Origin: Mesostigma viride
Lineage: Eukaryota > Streptophyta > Mesostigmatophyceae > Mesostigmatales > Mesostigmataceae
Direction: 5' to 3'
DNA length: 56,534 nucleotides
Assembly (NCBI GenBank): GCA_009746045.1
Contig: RPFO01002215.1
Span: 1-56,534, forward strand
This document shows, piece after piece, positions 20,024 to 31,213 of the stretch. The stretch's first letter is position 1. Each line of letters starts with the position of its first letter. Both the position numbers and the translations under genes were made by a program. The notes beneath the pieces are model-generated. The model saw only the letters and a program-made list of their open reading frames with translations. It searched no databases and was not told where the DNA came from.

Positions 20024-20120
20024 AGCGTTGTCCCGTCGTGACCCGCTGCATATAGTGGCCCCGTCGTGGCCACCTCGGCGTAGGTAGTCTACGTAGTGCA
20101 CTAGTCCCGTCGTGACTAGT
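20024..20120 (+). repeat. Three hairpins with a shared CCCGTCGTG loop, element D
   Basis: CCCGTCGTG occurs at 20032-20040, 20060-20068 and 20106-20114. Each copy sits in an inverted repeat: AGCG...CGCT-like at 20024-20047, GTGGCC...GGCCAC at 20055-20073, and ACTAGT...ACTAGT at 20100-20120. Stems differ while the loop is kept, which suggests conserved RNA structure in the element transcript. Confidence 0.65.
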
Positions 20121-20372
20121 CTTTTTGGTTCGTGGTCAGCCAAAAACCACCTTGTACCGGTATGCTTCTGCCTTAAAGCCTATTGCCCGCTCACTACGGG
20201 GCATGTGTTTGAGGGGGGTGGCCCGTAGCAATCACCTGCCCTAGTCCTAGTTGTAAAGGTCCTTAGCCCTGAGTGCAATGACCGCTAGGAAATGGTTACT
20301 AGTTTGATAGGTGAATATAAACTGGGACATAGTACTAGCACTACTAGAGTGTTTCCCTCTTTAGGCAGTTGC
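20121..20372 (+). other. Element D 3' non-coding region
   Basis: No gene. A further hairpin GTGGT...ACCAC lies near 20133-20151. The rest is leader to the polypurine tract. Confidence 0.5.
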
Positions 20373-20381
20373 CAAGGGGGG
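20373..20381 (+). promoter_or_regulatory. Element D polypurine tract
   Basis: A short AAGGGGGG-type run lies against the 3' LTR at 20382, the position of a plus-strand primer. Confidence 0.65.
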
Positions 20382-20939
20382 TGTTTGGGAATTAATTAAT
20401 TATTCCCAGTGGCCACATGCCTGAATTATTTCTATTCTGGGCAGGTGGGTCTTTTGTGTGTTGTTTGTGATTTCTTGGAGTGTGTTTGATTAGCTACGTG
20501 CTGATATTTTTACTGACTTTTTTGAATCAGTACTTAGCAAGATATTAATCTATGTTGTGTGTGTTTTTTGTTATAGTGTACGGTTCTCAACTAGTATGCC
20601 AGCAGCTATGTCACTACGTTACATGGACAGTGATTCTTTATTCCATGGACAGGTGTCACTTTACTGGATGAGATTCCATGCATTATATCAGGGTTGATTT
20701 TACAGATGACATCTGGCAATCATACAAACGGTTGTCTTGACAGTTTGACATTTGGCAATCATACAAACAATATTCTAGAATCTGGCGATGGTTCTTTGGT
20801 TGTTTGCCATCTGGCAGTACCTCTTTTCTGCCTATAAAAATACGATGCGGGCCATACCTAAAGCATCGTCTCTTATGCCATGTCTCTCGTAATAAATTCA
20901 TCAATAAATGACATTCAACCCATTCATGTATTTTAAACA
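20382..20939 (+). repeat. Element D 3' LTR
   Basis: Second 558-bp LTR copy, followed by the target duplicate ccagt and by E1 pol. Confidence 0.95.
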
Positions 20940-22784
20940 CCAGTGGCTGCCCCGGGGACCGCCTACGGTGTGGAACCACGGTCTCCCCGGGCCCGCCACC
21001 TGTTTCATCTTGGGCACACCACCATGGATGACTTGTCACCCCTCCTGGAGGAGACGTGTCAGCCAAGCGCCCACGAGGACGTGGACACCCCCGGGGAGGG
21101 GGAGGGGTCGCATACGCGCGTGCCCCTTAGTCACGTGGTGCTGCCCCAGGGAATTTTTCAGCTTCAGCCGCTCGGCCCTCCCACAGTCTTCTCAGAATTC
21201 GTCAACCAGGCGAGTACGGATGCGGCGGAACCGGCTGCGGACGCGTTCACAGTCACGTCGGACCTGGAGACGATGATCAGTCGTTTCACGATCACGGAGG
21301 AAGCGGCGCTTGAAGCCATCCGGGCGCATCCCCAGCAGATGGGCGCCTACCCTTGCAAGTTCCAGGATGGGCGCCTGTTCGTGAGTGTCCAGCCGGAGGA
21401 ATGGCGGCTGTACGTTCCTGAGCTAAGTTGGTAGGGCTGCCTTGCTTCACGAGCTCCATGATTCCCTCCTGGGCGGCCATCAAGGAAGCCACCGCCTCCT
21501 TCCCCGGGCCCGTAAGCATTTCTACTGGCCAGGGATGAAGGAGTATATCGAGACGTATGTGCGCCAGTGCCCCTCGTGCCAGATCATGAAGTCCAGGAAC
21601 ACGGGCTCTCAAGCCGTCCCTAAGACGCTGCCGGATCCTATGGGTCCTTGGGATTCTATCATGATGGACTTCATCGGCCCGTTTAAGAAGACGAAGAGCG
21701 GCAACAGCATGGTCTTGGTGTTCGTGGACCGCCTTACGCGCATGTGTCACTTGGCCCCGTGTCCGGTCGACCTCACAGCGGAGGAGTGCGCCAAGATATA
21801 CCTGACGCACGTGTTTCGGTTTCACGGGCTCAGCCGGCAGTTCATCTCTGACCGCGACAAGCTCTTCACGGCCAAATTCTGGCAGGAGTTTTTCGAGCGG
21901 CTGGGCACCAAGGTGTCGCTGGGCACGGCCTACCACAGCTCGTCGTCGCACCTGGTGGAGCGGTTGAACCGCACGGTGCAAGAGACCATGCGACACTACA
22001 CTGACAGGGTGGGCAGCAATTGGGAAGAACTTCTGGGCTTGGTGGAGTTTTCCCTGAACAATGCCCCTCAGGCCGCCCATGGGTTTACTCCCTTTTTCCT
22101 CAACTCCGGCCGACACCCTCTCACACCGCTCGACTTGCTTATGAGCCCCGGACTTGGAGAGGACCCGGTCAAGCTGGACACCCTTCAGGGGGTTGAGCGG
22201 TTGCTGCAGCGGATGCACCAGGCGCATATAACAGCGCAGTCCAGGGCTACCGCGCAGCGACGGAGCGGTATCTGGAGAGGACAGCCGGCAAGAGGGATCA
22301 CCGGACGCCGTCCATCGAGGTGGGCGATTGGGTCCTGGTTGAGGGCCCGCAGATCGGGCGATTTTCACACAAGGTGGAGAAAGAGCTGAAGACTAAGCTC
22401 CGTCCCATGTTCCTGGGTCCCTACAAGGTCCTCACCAAGTTCAACGATGTCATGTTCCAGGTGGACATCCCAGTGTCATGGAACCTCACGTCCAACCGTT
22501 TCCACCGTGACCAGCTCAAGTTGTATCACCAGAACACCATCCAGGGCAGGGTCAATCCCCCAGCCCCGCTGGAGTTCAATCCGGACACGGGGGAACAGGA
22601 GGACGAGGTGGCAGCGATCGTGGGACACCGGGATGTCAAACGGGGACGAGGGGTCCAGCGACAATACCGGGTGCGATGGCGATTCGCACAGCATGAGTCT
22701 GAGGACTCCTGGCCCACCGCTACCGAGTTAGCGGGGTGCGCCCGCTTACTAGAAGCATATAAGAAGACGCACCAGTTGCGTTAG
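20940..22784 (+). pseudogene. pol: E1 chromovirus integrase with chromodomain
   Basis: Reads in three frames (to 21434, 21442-22389, 22320-22784). Features in order: ETMISRFTITEEAALEAI linker, HHCC zinc site (LHDSLLGGHQG, CPSC), catalytic Asp in MMDFIGPF, Asp in FISDRDKLF, Glu in HLVERLN, a GPY/F module (FLGPYKVLTKF), and a chromodomain at about 22600-22780 (EVAAIVGHRD, YRVRWRF, ARLLEAYKK). A stop at 21432-21434 and one frame change near 22330 break it. The chromodomain places E1 among chromoviruses, which often target marked chromatin. Confidence 0.9.
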
Positions 22785-22809
22785 CAGACCACATCCGGTA
22801 GGGTGTAGG

Positions 22810-25032
22810 GTGAGAGTGGGGTGTGAGCTGGGTATCAGGTACACGTCGACTAAGGCCCTGGCATCTTGTGTGTGGGCTGCGCAGGGGGACGCCGCGGAGG
22901 CGCTTCCCAGGGGCCAGACTTCCGTCGGCGCCGCGGAGGCTGCAGACGCGGAAATCCGGGAAGCAGACGGGGAGTCCAGCGATGGAGATCTGGTTGACAT
23001 GGATATACCCGACGAACCTGAGGTCCCACAACCAGAAGCGGGGGCGGGGACGCAGATAGCTCGCGGAGAGCCTGCAGTCCGAAGGGGTGCGCCAGGGGCC
23101 GGGGGCTCGGGAGGTGGTGGCGGGCAGACGGGGCCTTCACCTGGCCGCGAGCGCCGGCAAGAAACCTCGTCCAGACCCGGAGCACCGGACACACGTACGT
23201 TGCAGCTAGTGAAGGAGCTGCACGAGGAGACGTTTAATCCCCGGGTGTTCCTGCGCGACTATGGTCGGGAGGGTGAAGCCTTGTTGGAACGACGACGTCG
23301 GCGCCGTAACCGGATGCCTTCGGACCTCCGCGCTGATTCCATTATGGCGCGGGTCGGCCCTGTGCAGATGGATACTTTTCGAGGGTACGTGCGGCGAAAC
23401 GTGGGGTTCAAGATCGAGACCCGCACCGCAGCGCGCGACGGCGCGGTGGTCGGCACAGAGTGGGAAACCCATGAGCGGGAGTGTTCTTGTCACGCGTGCA
23501 TGAACACGCTGGAAGCGGGTCTGGCATTCCCACGGCTTTTGCTCCTCCTACTTCCACCCGCAGTGCGGAAACTGCTGGTACAATACTTTCCCCGGTACCT
23601 TCCGGCGGAGGGGGCGCTACGGGGCGAAAAATGTCTGTGTGAAGGGCAGTATTCGTTACGGCAGGCTCTGGATCGCATCGTGGCCATGGATGATGAGGAC
23701 CAGGACGATGGGAGTGAGGGGTATGACTCCGATTCCGACGATTATCCGCCACGTCCTCTCTCTCGTTCCCCTCCGCGGGATCCGCCTTCCAGGGGCTCCC
23801 AGGAGGGCGGCGCAGGACCCCGTCCTGTGCCGCGTTATGAGGCGCCACCGCCGGCGACGGGATGGGGGCGACCTCCCGGGCGTGAGACGCAGAGTCTTCC
23901 GAGGGCTACCGGATGGGGTGGGGTCAGTCAACCCACTTCTCGACGTGCTCCGGAGCGACCTGCACGTCGTCGCTCGCCATCACCGCCCTCGCGCTCGCGT
24001 TCCCGCTCGGACTCAGGGACCGAGGTACGAACCGCTCGCCGAGCGTCACCACCACCTCGTCGCCCGGAGGCTCGTCACTGGGAGCGCACGTGGGGGTCCG
24101 CGCTGGAGTTAGAGCGAGAGCGAGAGAGCCGGCGACCGCGAACGGAAACGACGGAGACCGCGGCGGCTAGGATAGAACGGCCGGCCGGGGAGGAGCCCTC
24201 TGATGTGGTCCCCGCGGGCACTCCGCCAGATGTGGGCCAAGGGGAGCCTACCTTTCATGTCTCCCTGGAGCCTCGTTCCCGGACGGAAGTGGTTCCACCG
24301 GAGCCTAATTTCCTGGTCTCCTTGGAGCCACGTCCCCGGCCTGCCCAAGCCGGATCGTCGACGTCACGTCCCGCGGAGGGACCCAGTGCATGGACCCACC
24401 GCGTCGGATCGACCCTCGCACCGTCCCGCGGAGGGACCGTGCCTACATACCATACGGATTGCCGCGGAAGGTCCCAGCGTGACGGGCATCATGGTGCCAG
24501 CGGAGCCCGTGGTAACCATTGAGGCGCTCGTGGCAGCGGTGCAATCAGGGCAGGGTCTGATACAGCGTATGTTGGACCAGCTCGGGCGCCAGGGCGATCA
24601 GTCCGCCGCCACCTCCGTGGGCTACGATGCAGCTTCCAGGGCTCCGGGGTCTTCACACGAGGAGTGGTCAATAGGGGATTTCATACGGGCGGTTCCAGGA
24701 AGGGCAGTAAGGCATGGTGGGCCGGGGCCTCGTACGGAGAAGTTGTGTGTGGTGTTCGAGGGACCTCTGTCTCTCCCGGTCCCTCCTGGCATGCACCTGC
24801 CCGCTCCTTTGGTGTTTCAAGCGGGTCCCTGGTGCGCGGTCGACCGCGGTGCCTACTGGGAACAAATAGAAATCACCTTCTTCCCACAGGCTCCACTGCC
24901 CCTACCGCAACCCGACGATCTTCGTTTTCCCCAGGTGGTGGGGCACACTGTGCGGTACGGTACCGAGGATTGGTGGGACTGGAGATATCAGGTGGATGGA
25001 GTGGGGCACGTGGTGACGCCGCCAAAGGTGGC
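22810..25032 (+). CDS. E1 ORF3, unknown protein after the integrase
   Basis: Two overlapping open frames (22810-24522 and from about 24480 to 25032) make about 740 residues, starting 26 bases after the integrase stop. The first half has acidic and Gly-rich parts, then a Cys-containing block (CSCHACMNTLEAGLAFPRLL, AVRKLLVQYFPRYLPAE) and an Arg/Ser/Pro-rich region. The second half has VFQAGPWCAVDRGAYW and DLRFPQVVGHTVRY. A similar block order occurs in F's ORF3 (CPRVFSYLSTPVGRACLREV, VFQGEILVGRVLYRW). I recognise no known family; it does not look like an envelope glycoprotein (no clear signal peptide or anchor). It is cut at 25033 by element F. Confidence 0.6.
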
Positions 25033-25579
25033 TGTTACGTCCTAAACTTCTACCTCCACCTCTACCTCTACTGGGCCTGATGCTACCTAAATTGGTCAGG
25101 CCTCCTCTACTCAAACCCCTAGCGAAAGACGAACGAGACGGAGCTGATCTCAATGCATTCACGTATGTGTTACTGTAATACGCCATACAACCATTTACCC
25201 GAACCCGTTTATTCCAGGAATAGAGGAAGGAAACACACTACACTGCCGTGACCCAAGCCTATATGTGTTAATTCATTTAACACACGCCGAGTGACCACAC
25301 GAGGGGTAGAACGTGCATAAATGGTCACCAACGGTCCAATCATGCTCGGGCCGACCTGGCCCTCGCCTACAGATGCATGCTGGTCCACTACATTCTACCA
25401 AAGGATAAGGACCACTAATAAAGTACGCGGCGCGGCGCCCAAAGGCACCCAATGTACCACAGTACTGTTACGAGGACAATAGTGTCCCAGTTGGAACTAC
25501 ACGTAATCCTAGGAACAACCGAGGCAAAGCCGACCTAATTTACGTCCGTAACTACAACGAATTGTTACGCGACGTAACA
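25033..25579 (-). repeat. Element F 3' LTR
   Basis: 547 bp with TG...CA ends and a 9-bp inverted pair (TGTTACGTC and GACGTAACA). Bases 25033-25280 match 46702-46949. It is inserted in E1 ORF3 after codons reading PPKVA. Confidence 0.92.
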
Positions 25580-25598
25580 CCTCCCCCCCACAAAGGTA
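25580..25598 (-). promoter_or_regulatory. Element F polypurine tract
   Basis: On the minus strand CCTTTGTGGGGGGGAGG directly precedes the LTR start TGTTACGTCG. Confidence 0.75.
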
Positions 25599-25951
25599 GG
25601 GAGCCCTCTCCCTATGCGCAGGGAGGAAACCAAAGGGGTAGGAAAAACCTAATGCACCCAGCACACACCAACACAATCGACAGGCCATCCAAGATACAAA
25701 GCACCAATAGTTAACTCGGTCTCCACCACCACGCCGGGAGGTGTAGGGTTAGCCAGCACCAAGCCTGGTGGTAGGTTCCCCTAACTGCCTGGAACGGAGT
25801 CCTTGCCGGAGGGGGACGGCACTGGGCAGGACACACAGAGTAAACAAATCAGTACCAAGGACCAGGAACAGCCAATCAACTGGCCAGAATATGAGGGCGA
25901 CTCTATATACCGGAGGGACAACACCCTCAGGTCGGGCCTAAGGCCCTCTAT
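25599..25951 (-). other. Element F 3' untranslated region
   Basis: About 350 bases between the ORF3 stop and the polypurine tract. I see no gene. Confidence 0.5.
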
Positions 25952-28279
25952 CTAGTTACCATCAGTCTGGTAAGTGCCACGCGAGGCCAGCAGAACATCC
26001 AGATATGCCTGATAGTGGGCCACATCATCGGCATTGTCATGCCTATCTACGGTGAGGAAAACATCGGCCCACACGCCATCAGGGAAAAGGCCCAGGAAGG
26101 CCCAGTAATACCTATGCTGCGTCAGAACGACCTGGCCACGGGCCCAGTCCAGGAAACCACAGGCAAAGAGACGAAGGAAAGGCTCTACCGCGATCAAACA
26201 GAGAGCCCGCAGGAGTAGGCGATGGTACCGGATCCGAGGGCGCAAACCCGTCGGTAAGAACAGATCTACCAGGGGCTCCACGTTAGACGGCCACAACCGG
26301 ATGTGCCGAACCTCACGGGAGCGCCACCGACGAGCACACTGTCGCGATCCGAACGTCTCTAGGTAGTCGCTGGCCCGAGGAGGAGGATGGCCACGGGAGT
26401 CCAGACCCTGGCCCGGGATGGGCGCTGGACGACGGGCATCCCACTCCATGCAGGATGGGCTGGAGAACCGTGCTGTACGTAGCACCCGGCACCGCAGGAA
26501 ACTCTACCGTAAGGGCATCTGAGGCCATAATGCCCAGAGGCGGAGGGTAAGCCCACTGGAACCCACCGTAGGTGTCCAAGTCATTGTGACGCCTAGCCCA
26601 GCGATACAGAACGCGCCCAACCAGGATCTCGCCCTGGAACACCGGATCAGCTACAATAACCATATCGAAAGGAGGCCGATCAGTCTCAATGGGTAGGCCA
26701 CGGTCCCGCGGCGCCCGACACACCTGGGAGAACCCGTAGGACATGGGCGAAATGGCAAGCTCGGCGGAGGCGCGCGGCAGGTCACACTGTCGGCAGGCGA
26801 GCGCAGACATACCGTACCCAAGGACAGGCGTGTCGCGCGACTCCGGAGTCGCATGCACCACTGAAGGGGCCCGATCCCGATCGCCCTCAGACAACTCCCG
26901 GAGGGAATCAGCAGCGCGGGTGGCGCGAGGATCAGAGCCGCTGGACCGAACAACCGCAGCCAAAGACCGCGGGGCCGAAGGGACAGGGGCCGAAGCAGGG
27001 GTAGGAACCGGCGCAGACGCAGACGGCGCCGGTACAACAGGGGGTCGCGCCGGACCCGCTGCCGGAGGGGGTCGCGACGGGCCCGCCACCGCAGCTGGCG
27101 CTCCGGTCTCCGGTGGCGGAGCACCCCCAGGCCACATGTTGAAAACAGGGCCCGTAGGGACAGGCAATCCGGCATACGACTGGTTACCATCTAAGCTCCA
27201 GTCGGGCACCGGAATCCTCTGCGGAGGACCGCCCTCCCAAAGCCTGGGAAGACCGCCCGGGTCGCTGAAGAAACCCCGCGAAGGCGGCGCTGGCGCGGTG
27301 GGCGGCCCGGAAGCGACGGCGGTGGGCGCGGCCGCTGGGGCGGAGGGCTCGCGCAGAGGCGCAGGTAAGTCAGTAGCAGGCGCAGGGGCAGCCGAAGGCG
27401 TAGGAGCCGCAGCAACAGAAGAAACCGCAGCTACCGAGGGCTCGCACAGCGCCGGCGGACCCGTAGGCGCCGAGGCGACCAAAGGGGAAGGGGCACAGAT
27501 ACAACAGACACCCCACCTGGCGTGGCTGGAGCGTGCGCCTGGGCCGCCATGAAGGCCCCGAAGGCCGCGGTCAGGGACTGGATCTGTGCCTGCATCGCAG
27601 AAACTGTCGCCGAAAGAGGATCAGGCTCACGATCGGAGCCCAAAGGGGTAGGCTCCACCGACGCGCGCCGGGCCGACCGTGGTGAAGACGGGACAGGGGA
27701 AGGAGCCGACACTGAGGAGGAGGACGCTACAGGGGAGGCCGAATACTCTGGCGTGTACTGTGCCTCGACTGGTGCGTCCGTAGGGGTAGGGTCGCCAAAT
27801 GCTACGTCCGCTGTCTGGTCCGCGATCTCCATGAACTCAACCGCCCGTAGGAGGTCACAGGGGTTGTCATCTATATCTGCCTCGCCCTCGCCCGGAAGCC
27901 AGGGGAACACCTCCCGTAGGCAAGCGCGACCCACAGGGGTAGACAGGTAGGAAAACACCCGGGGGCACTGAAGGACCGCGGCTATCTGCCCTAAGGCTGG
28001 GCAGCGGGAGCCACATCCTAAAAGGCAATGCCCGGCATCATCGAATCCATGCACAACTAGCTGTTGCGGATCATCAGGGGCCGGGCCGAACCACTCGACC
28101 CCAAAGAGGGCAGCCCTGACTAAAGTCGCATGCTGAGCCTGGAGGGCAGACTGAATGGTGCCACCCGGATGACTGGACCGTGACACCCAGCGGCCCGGAA
28201 GGGCTTCGAAGTAGAGCTCTGGGTCCGGTGGTGGAGGGGAAGGTGGCCGGCTCTCCGACGGAGGGGTAGGATCAGCCAT
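25952..28279 (-). CDS. Element F ORF3, unknown protein after the integrase
   Basis: Three overlapping open frames (27431-28279, 26313-27482, 25952-26485) make about 770 residues if joined. The start chosen is the Met of MADPTPPSESRPPSPP at 28279, 77 bases after the integrase stop; the frame upstream of it lies in the spacer. Features: a Cys block (HCLLGCGSRCPALG, PRVFSYLSTPVGRACLREVF), a Pro/Ala/Ser-rich middle, then CRQCDLP, DPVFQGEILVGRVLYRW, and a hydrophobic C-terminal part. Block order and several residues agree with E1 ORF3. It is GC-rich, unlike F pol. No known family recognised; not clearly membrane-bound. Confidence 0.6.
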
Positions 28280-28355
28280 GATGGCTGCGGAGGGGAGGGG
28301 ACAACCAACCACCCACCAACAGCAGAAATACGATAAGGGAGGGGCAGGTTGCCAG

Positions 28356-29159
28356 CTAGAGCTGGTGTAGGGTTTTGTAGTCCTGCAACAAACGGCTACA
28401 ACCATCTAACTCACTCTCCGTGTACCATACTTTATCTACCTCACTACGAGCATACATCCATTTCACCTTATACTGGCGCTGGGTACCGCGGCCCTTTTTG
28501 ATATCTCTATGGGCCACGATACTCTCTACCTCATCTTCTACCTCCCCAGTGTCAGGGTTATGCTCTAAAGGGGCAGGAGCTAGTTCTCTACCAGCGAACG
28601 TGCTTTGGTGATAAAGCTTCAGCTGGCTTCTATGGAAGGTGTTAGAATGTGTCTGCCAAGAGGTAGGAATATCGATTTTATATAAGAAATTGCCTACTCT
28701 AGACAACACACGGAAGGGTCCTAAGAAGGCGGGCCTAAGTTTCACCTTAAGTTCTGCTTCGAGCTTGTGAGCAAAACGGCCAACACGGGGGCCTTCTACT
28801 AATACTAGATCTCCTATATCTATTTCAGGCGCTCTTCTATCTAAGGAGGCACGCAACCTAGCAAGGTACTTAGCCTGAGCCTTTTGGTACCCTGAAATCG
28901 CGTGATCATGTGCATTTTTCATTTTATCTAGCAAGGCCTGTACACCTTCTACAGTATCCCGGGACACATCGTCCCTGTCCCGTAGAGGACTAGCTAAGAG
29001 AGAGGTAGGAGTAAGAGGCTGTCTACCAGTATCTAGGAAGAAAGGCGTATAGCCATGCGCAGCCTGGGGGCAATTGTTAAGGGAGAACTCTACCAAGCAT
29101 AAATAATCCTCCCAATCACTCCCCGAGCCATTAACATAGTGCCTAAGCGCTTCTTCCAC
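28356..29159 (-). CDS. pol: Element F integrase C-terminal part and chromodomain
   Basis: Continues the integrase after a frame break at about 29160: VEEALRHY, FSLNNCPQAAHGYTPFFL, the GPY/F module (AFLGPFRVLSRVGNFLYKID), then the chromodomain EVESIVAHRDIKKG, YKVKWMY, CSRLLQDYKTL at about 28360-28560. The equivalent block in H is unbroken. Ends with a stop at 28356-28358. Confidence 0.88.
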   Translation of the reverse strand: MEEALRHYVNGSGSDWEDYLCLVEFSLNNCPQAAHGYTPFFLDTGRQPLTPTSLLASPLRDRDDVSRDTVEGVQALLDKMKNAHDHAISGYQKAQAKYLARLRASLDRRAPEIDIGDLVLVEGPRVGRFAHKLEAELKVKLRPAFLGPFRVLSRVGNFLYKIDIPTSWQTHSNTFHRSQLKLYHQSTFAGRELAPAPLEHNPDTGEVEDEVESIVAHRDIKKGRGTQRQYKVKWMYARSEVDKVWYTESELDGCSRLLQDYKTLHQL

Positions 29160-30723
29160 TACTCTATATTAAGACGCTCTACTAGATGAGAGGAGGAGGA
29201 GTGATAGGCAGTACCAAACGTAACCTTGGTACCGATGGCAGCGAAAAACTGCTGCCAAAAGTCAAAGGTAAATAGCTTATCTTTATCACTAATAAACTGC
29301 CTACTCAAACCATGATATCTGTAAACGTTATTAAGGTATAGGCGTGCGCAATCGCGTGCGGTGAGTTCTAAAGGACACGGCACGAGATGACACATACGAG
29401 TAAAACGATCTACGAAAACAAGGATCTGGGCGTTACCTCTATCATTCTTCCTAAAAGGTCCTACAAAATCCATCATGATGGAGTCCCACGGCATGATGGG
29501 ATCAGGTAGGGTCCTAGGTTCTGCTATCTGTCCTACATTATTGGGTTTCATCTCCTGGCAAGATTGACAGGTTCTAACATACTCATCTACATCCTTTAAA
29601 AGGGAAGGCCAGTAGTAAGAGCGGGCTACTAGGTCCCGTACCCGTTTACCACCCTGATGAGCAGCTAAGTCATGCAACTCAAAGAGCAAGGAGGAGCGAC
29701 AGATAGGAGGGACATACAGGCGCCATTGAGGGGGAGAATCTGCTATTTGCACATATAAAAACCCACCGACAAATTTACAAGGGTGCTTGCCTAATTGTTG
29801 GGGATGGGCTGCAATGGCAGCTAAAGCTTCCGGCTCAGTGGCCGTAAATCTACTAATAAGGCGTTCAAGGTCAGAGGTAGGCATCGCTACAGAGGTATCC
29901 AGAACAGGTTTAAAGAGGTCTCCTACCGCCTTGCCAAAGAGAAGGGGAGGTCCTAGAGGGACTATGTTATCATAAGACTTTCCTGACCTAGTCGCTATAT
30001 GGCTAAGCGGTATAGAAATTTTATTTTTCCCCTCCCCCCCCACCGAGGCCACAGGAAGGGCCTCACACGGGAGAGAGAGTCCTACGTGAGAAAGAAGATC
30101 AGGCATGCGAACAGCTGTATGAAAGAGGTAGGCATAGGATTCATCATCAGGTAGTTCACCATAAGGGGTTACACCCATAGTAGTAGGAACTAGAGTAGTA
30201 TTGAGAACATCAAGGTCCTCGAAAAAGGAGTAATCTGCGCGACGGGAGAGTGCATCTGGTACTATGTTATCTACACCCTTAACATACTGAAGTTTAAAAG
30301 GGGAAAACTGTGCTAAAAACTCCATCCAGCGCGCTTGACGAGGGGTAAGGTTGGGTTGTGAGAGCAGATGGGTAAGGGGACGGTGATCCGTCTGGATAAC
30401 TAATCTATAAGGATCTATCTCACAGGGTTCATTCAGACAAACATCACATTGAGCACCTTTAAGAAAGTGCTGCCACGCGTGGCAACAATACACCACAGCT
30501 AAAAGTTCCTGCTGGTGTACTGGATAGTTACGCTCCGCAGGGAGCATTGTCCTAGAGATATACTCAATTGGCTGTAAGCCCTGACCCTGATCCTGGAGAA
30601 GGACGCCCCCTATAGCTACCTTACTAGCGTCTGTAGCTACCACAAAGGGTTGGGTAGTATCCGGTAGGATGAGTACGGGAGGAGAGAGGAGTAGGGATTT
30701 TAGACACTGAAAAGCCGACTGAC
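29159..30723 (-). CDS. pol: Element F RNase H and integrase
   Basis: RNase H motifs ATDASKVAIGG, HQQELLAVVY, QTDHRPLTHLL and DNIVPDALSRR are followed by a linker, then the integrase HHCC site (LHDLAAHQGG, CQSCQEM), Asp in MMDFVGPF, Asp in FISDKDKLF, and Glu in HLVERLN. The frame then breaks at about 29160, two residues after the catalytic Glu block. At its upstream end the frame joins SSECQ at 33516 across element G. Codons are AT-rich compared with E1 and H. Confidence 0.9.
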
Positions 30724-31213
30724 TGTCAGAATTCCAGACTGGTGGCAAGGCTTAAAGATCGAATGTATATTGCTTTACTGATTTATATTCATTGACTTTG
30801 TACCCAGGACCAAACCGGTGCATTGTGCCGCCGCCATATAACCTGTTGGTCGGCAAGCACTTGACACACGTTGACACAATGTGGAGTCGATTGACCCACG
30901 GTTGACACAAGACTTGACGCATTAATAACGACCGCAAACACACATGGATAACATGGGGCGCCAAGGCGCCGATACACGGTACAAATATCGAATACATGGA
31001 AATTAATGCTGTCGACTAATTGTCCCGCCGGCTGAACTGCCGACCGGAACACTATATCCGTTGCATTCCTTGGCCAAATACGGCGGGACCAAGTTCTATA
31101 GAAAGGTTACAACTAGGCTGATATGGTAGTAAGGTTGCATAAAGTTCCGGCATACCCGAAACTGGCCACACTCAATAAGAAGACTGTCAGGCATATTGGG
31201 GCACATCCTGACA
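30724..31213 (-). repeat. Element G 3' LTR
   Basis: 490 bp, identical by eye to 33026-33515. Both contain the same chance ORFs, not genes. Confidence 0.95.

Larger units (their letters stand above)
17348..20939 (+). mobile_element. Element D: non-autonomous gag-only LTR retrotransposon
   Basis: Two 558-bp LTRs (17348-17905 and 20382-20939) with TG...CA ends (TGTTTGGG, TTAAACA) and the duplication ccagt at 17343-17347 and 20940-20944. It carries a primer site, a polypurine tract, an acidic upstream ORF and a copia-type gag, but no protease, integrase or RT. The LTRs looked identical. Movement must rely on another element's enzymes. A 0.8-kb TIR element disrupts its gag. It interrupts E1 between RNase H and integrase. 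Confidence 0.94.

Noticed and set aside
22810-25032. E1 ORF3 as a retroviral-type envelope protein
   Set aside because: The place fits, but there is no clear signal peptide, cleavage site or C-terminal anchor, and it is highly charged.
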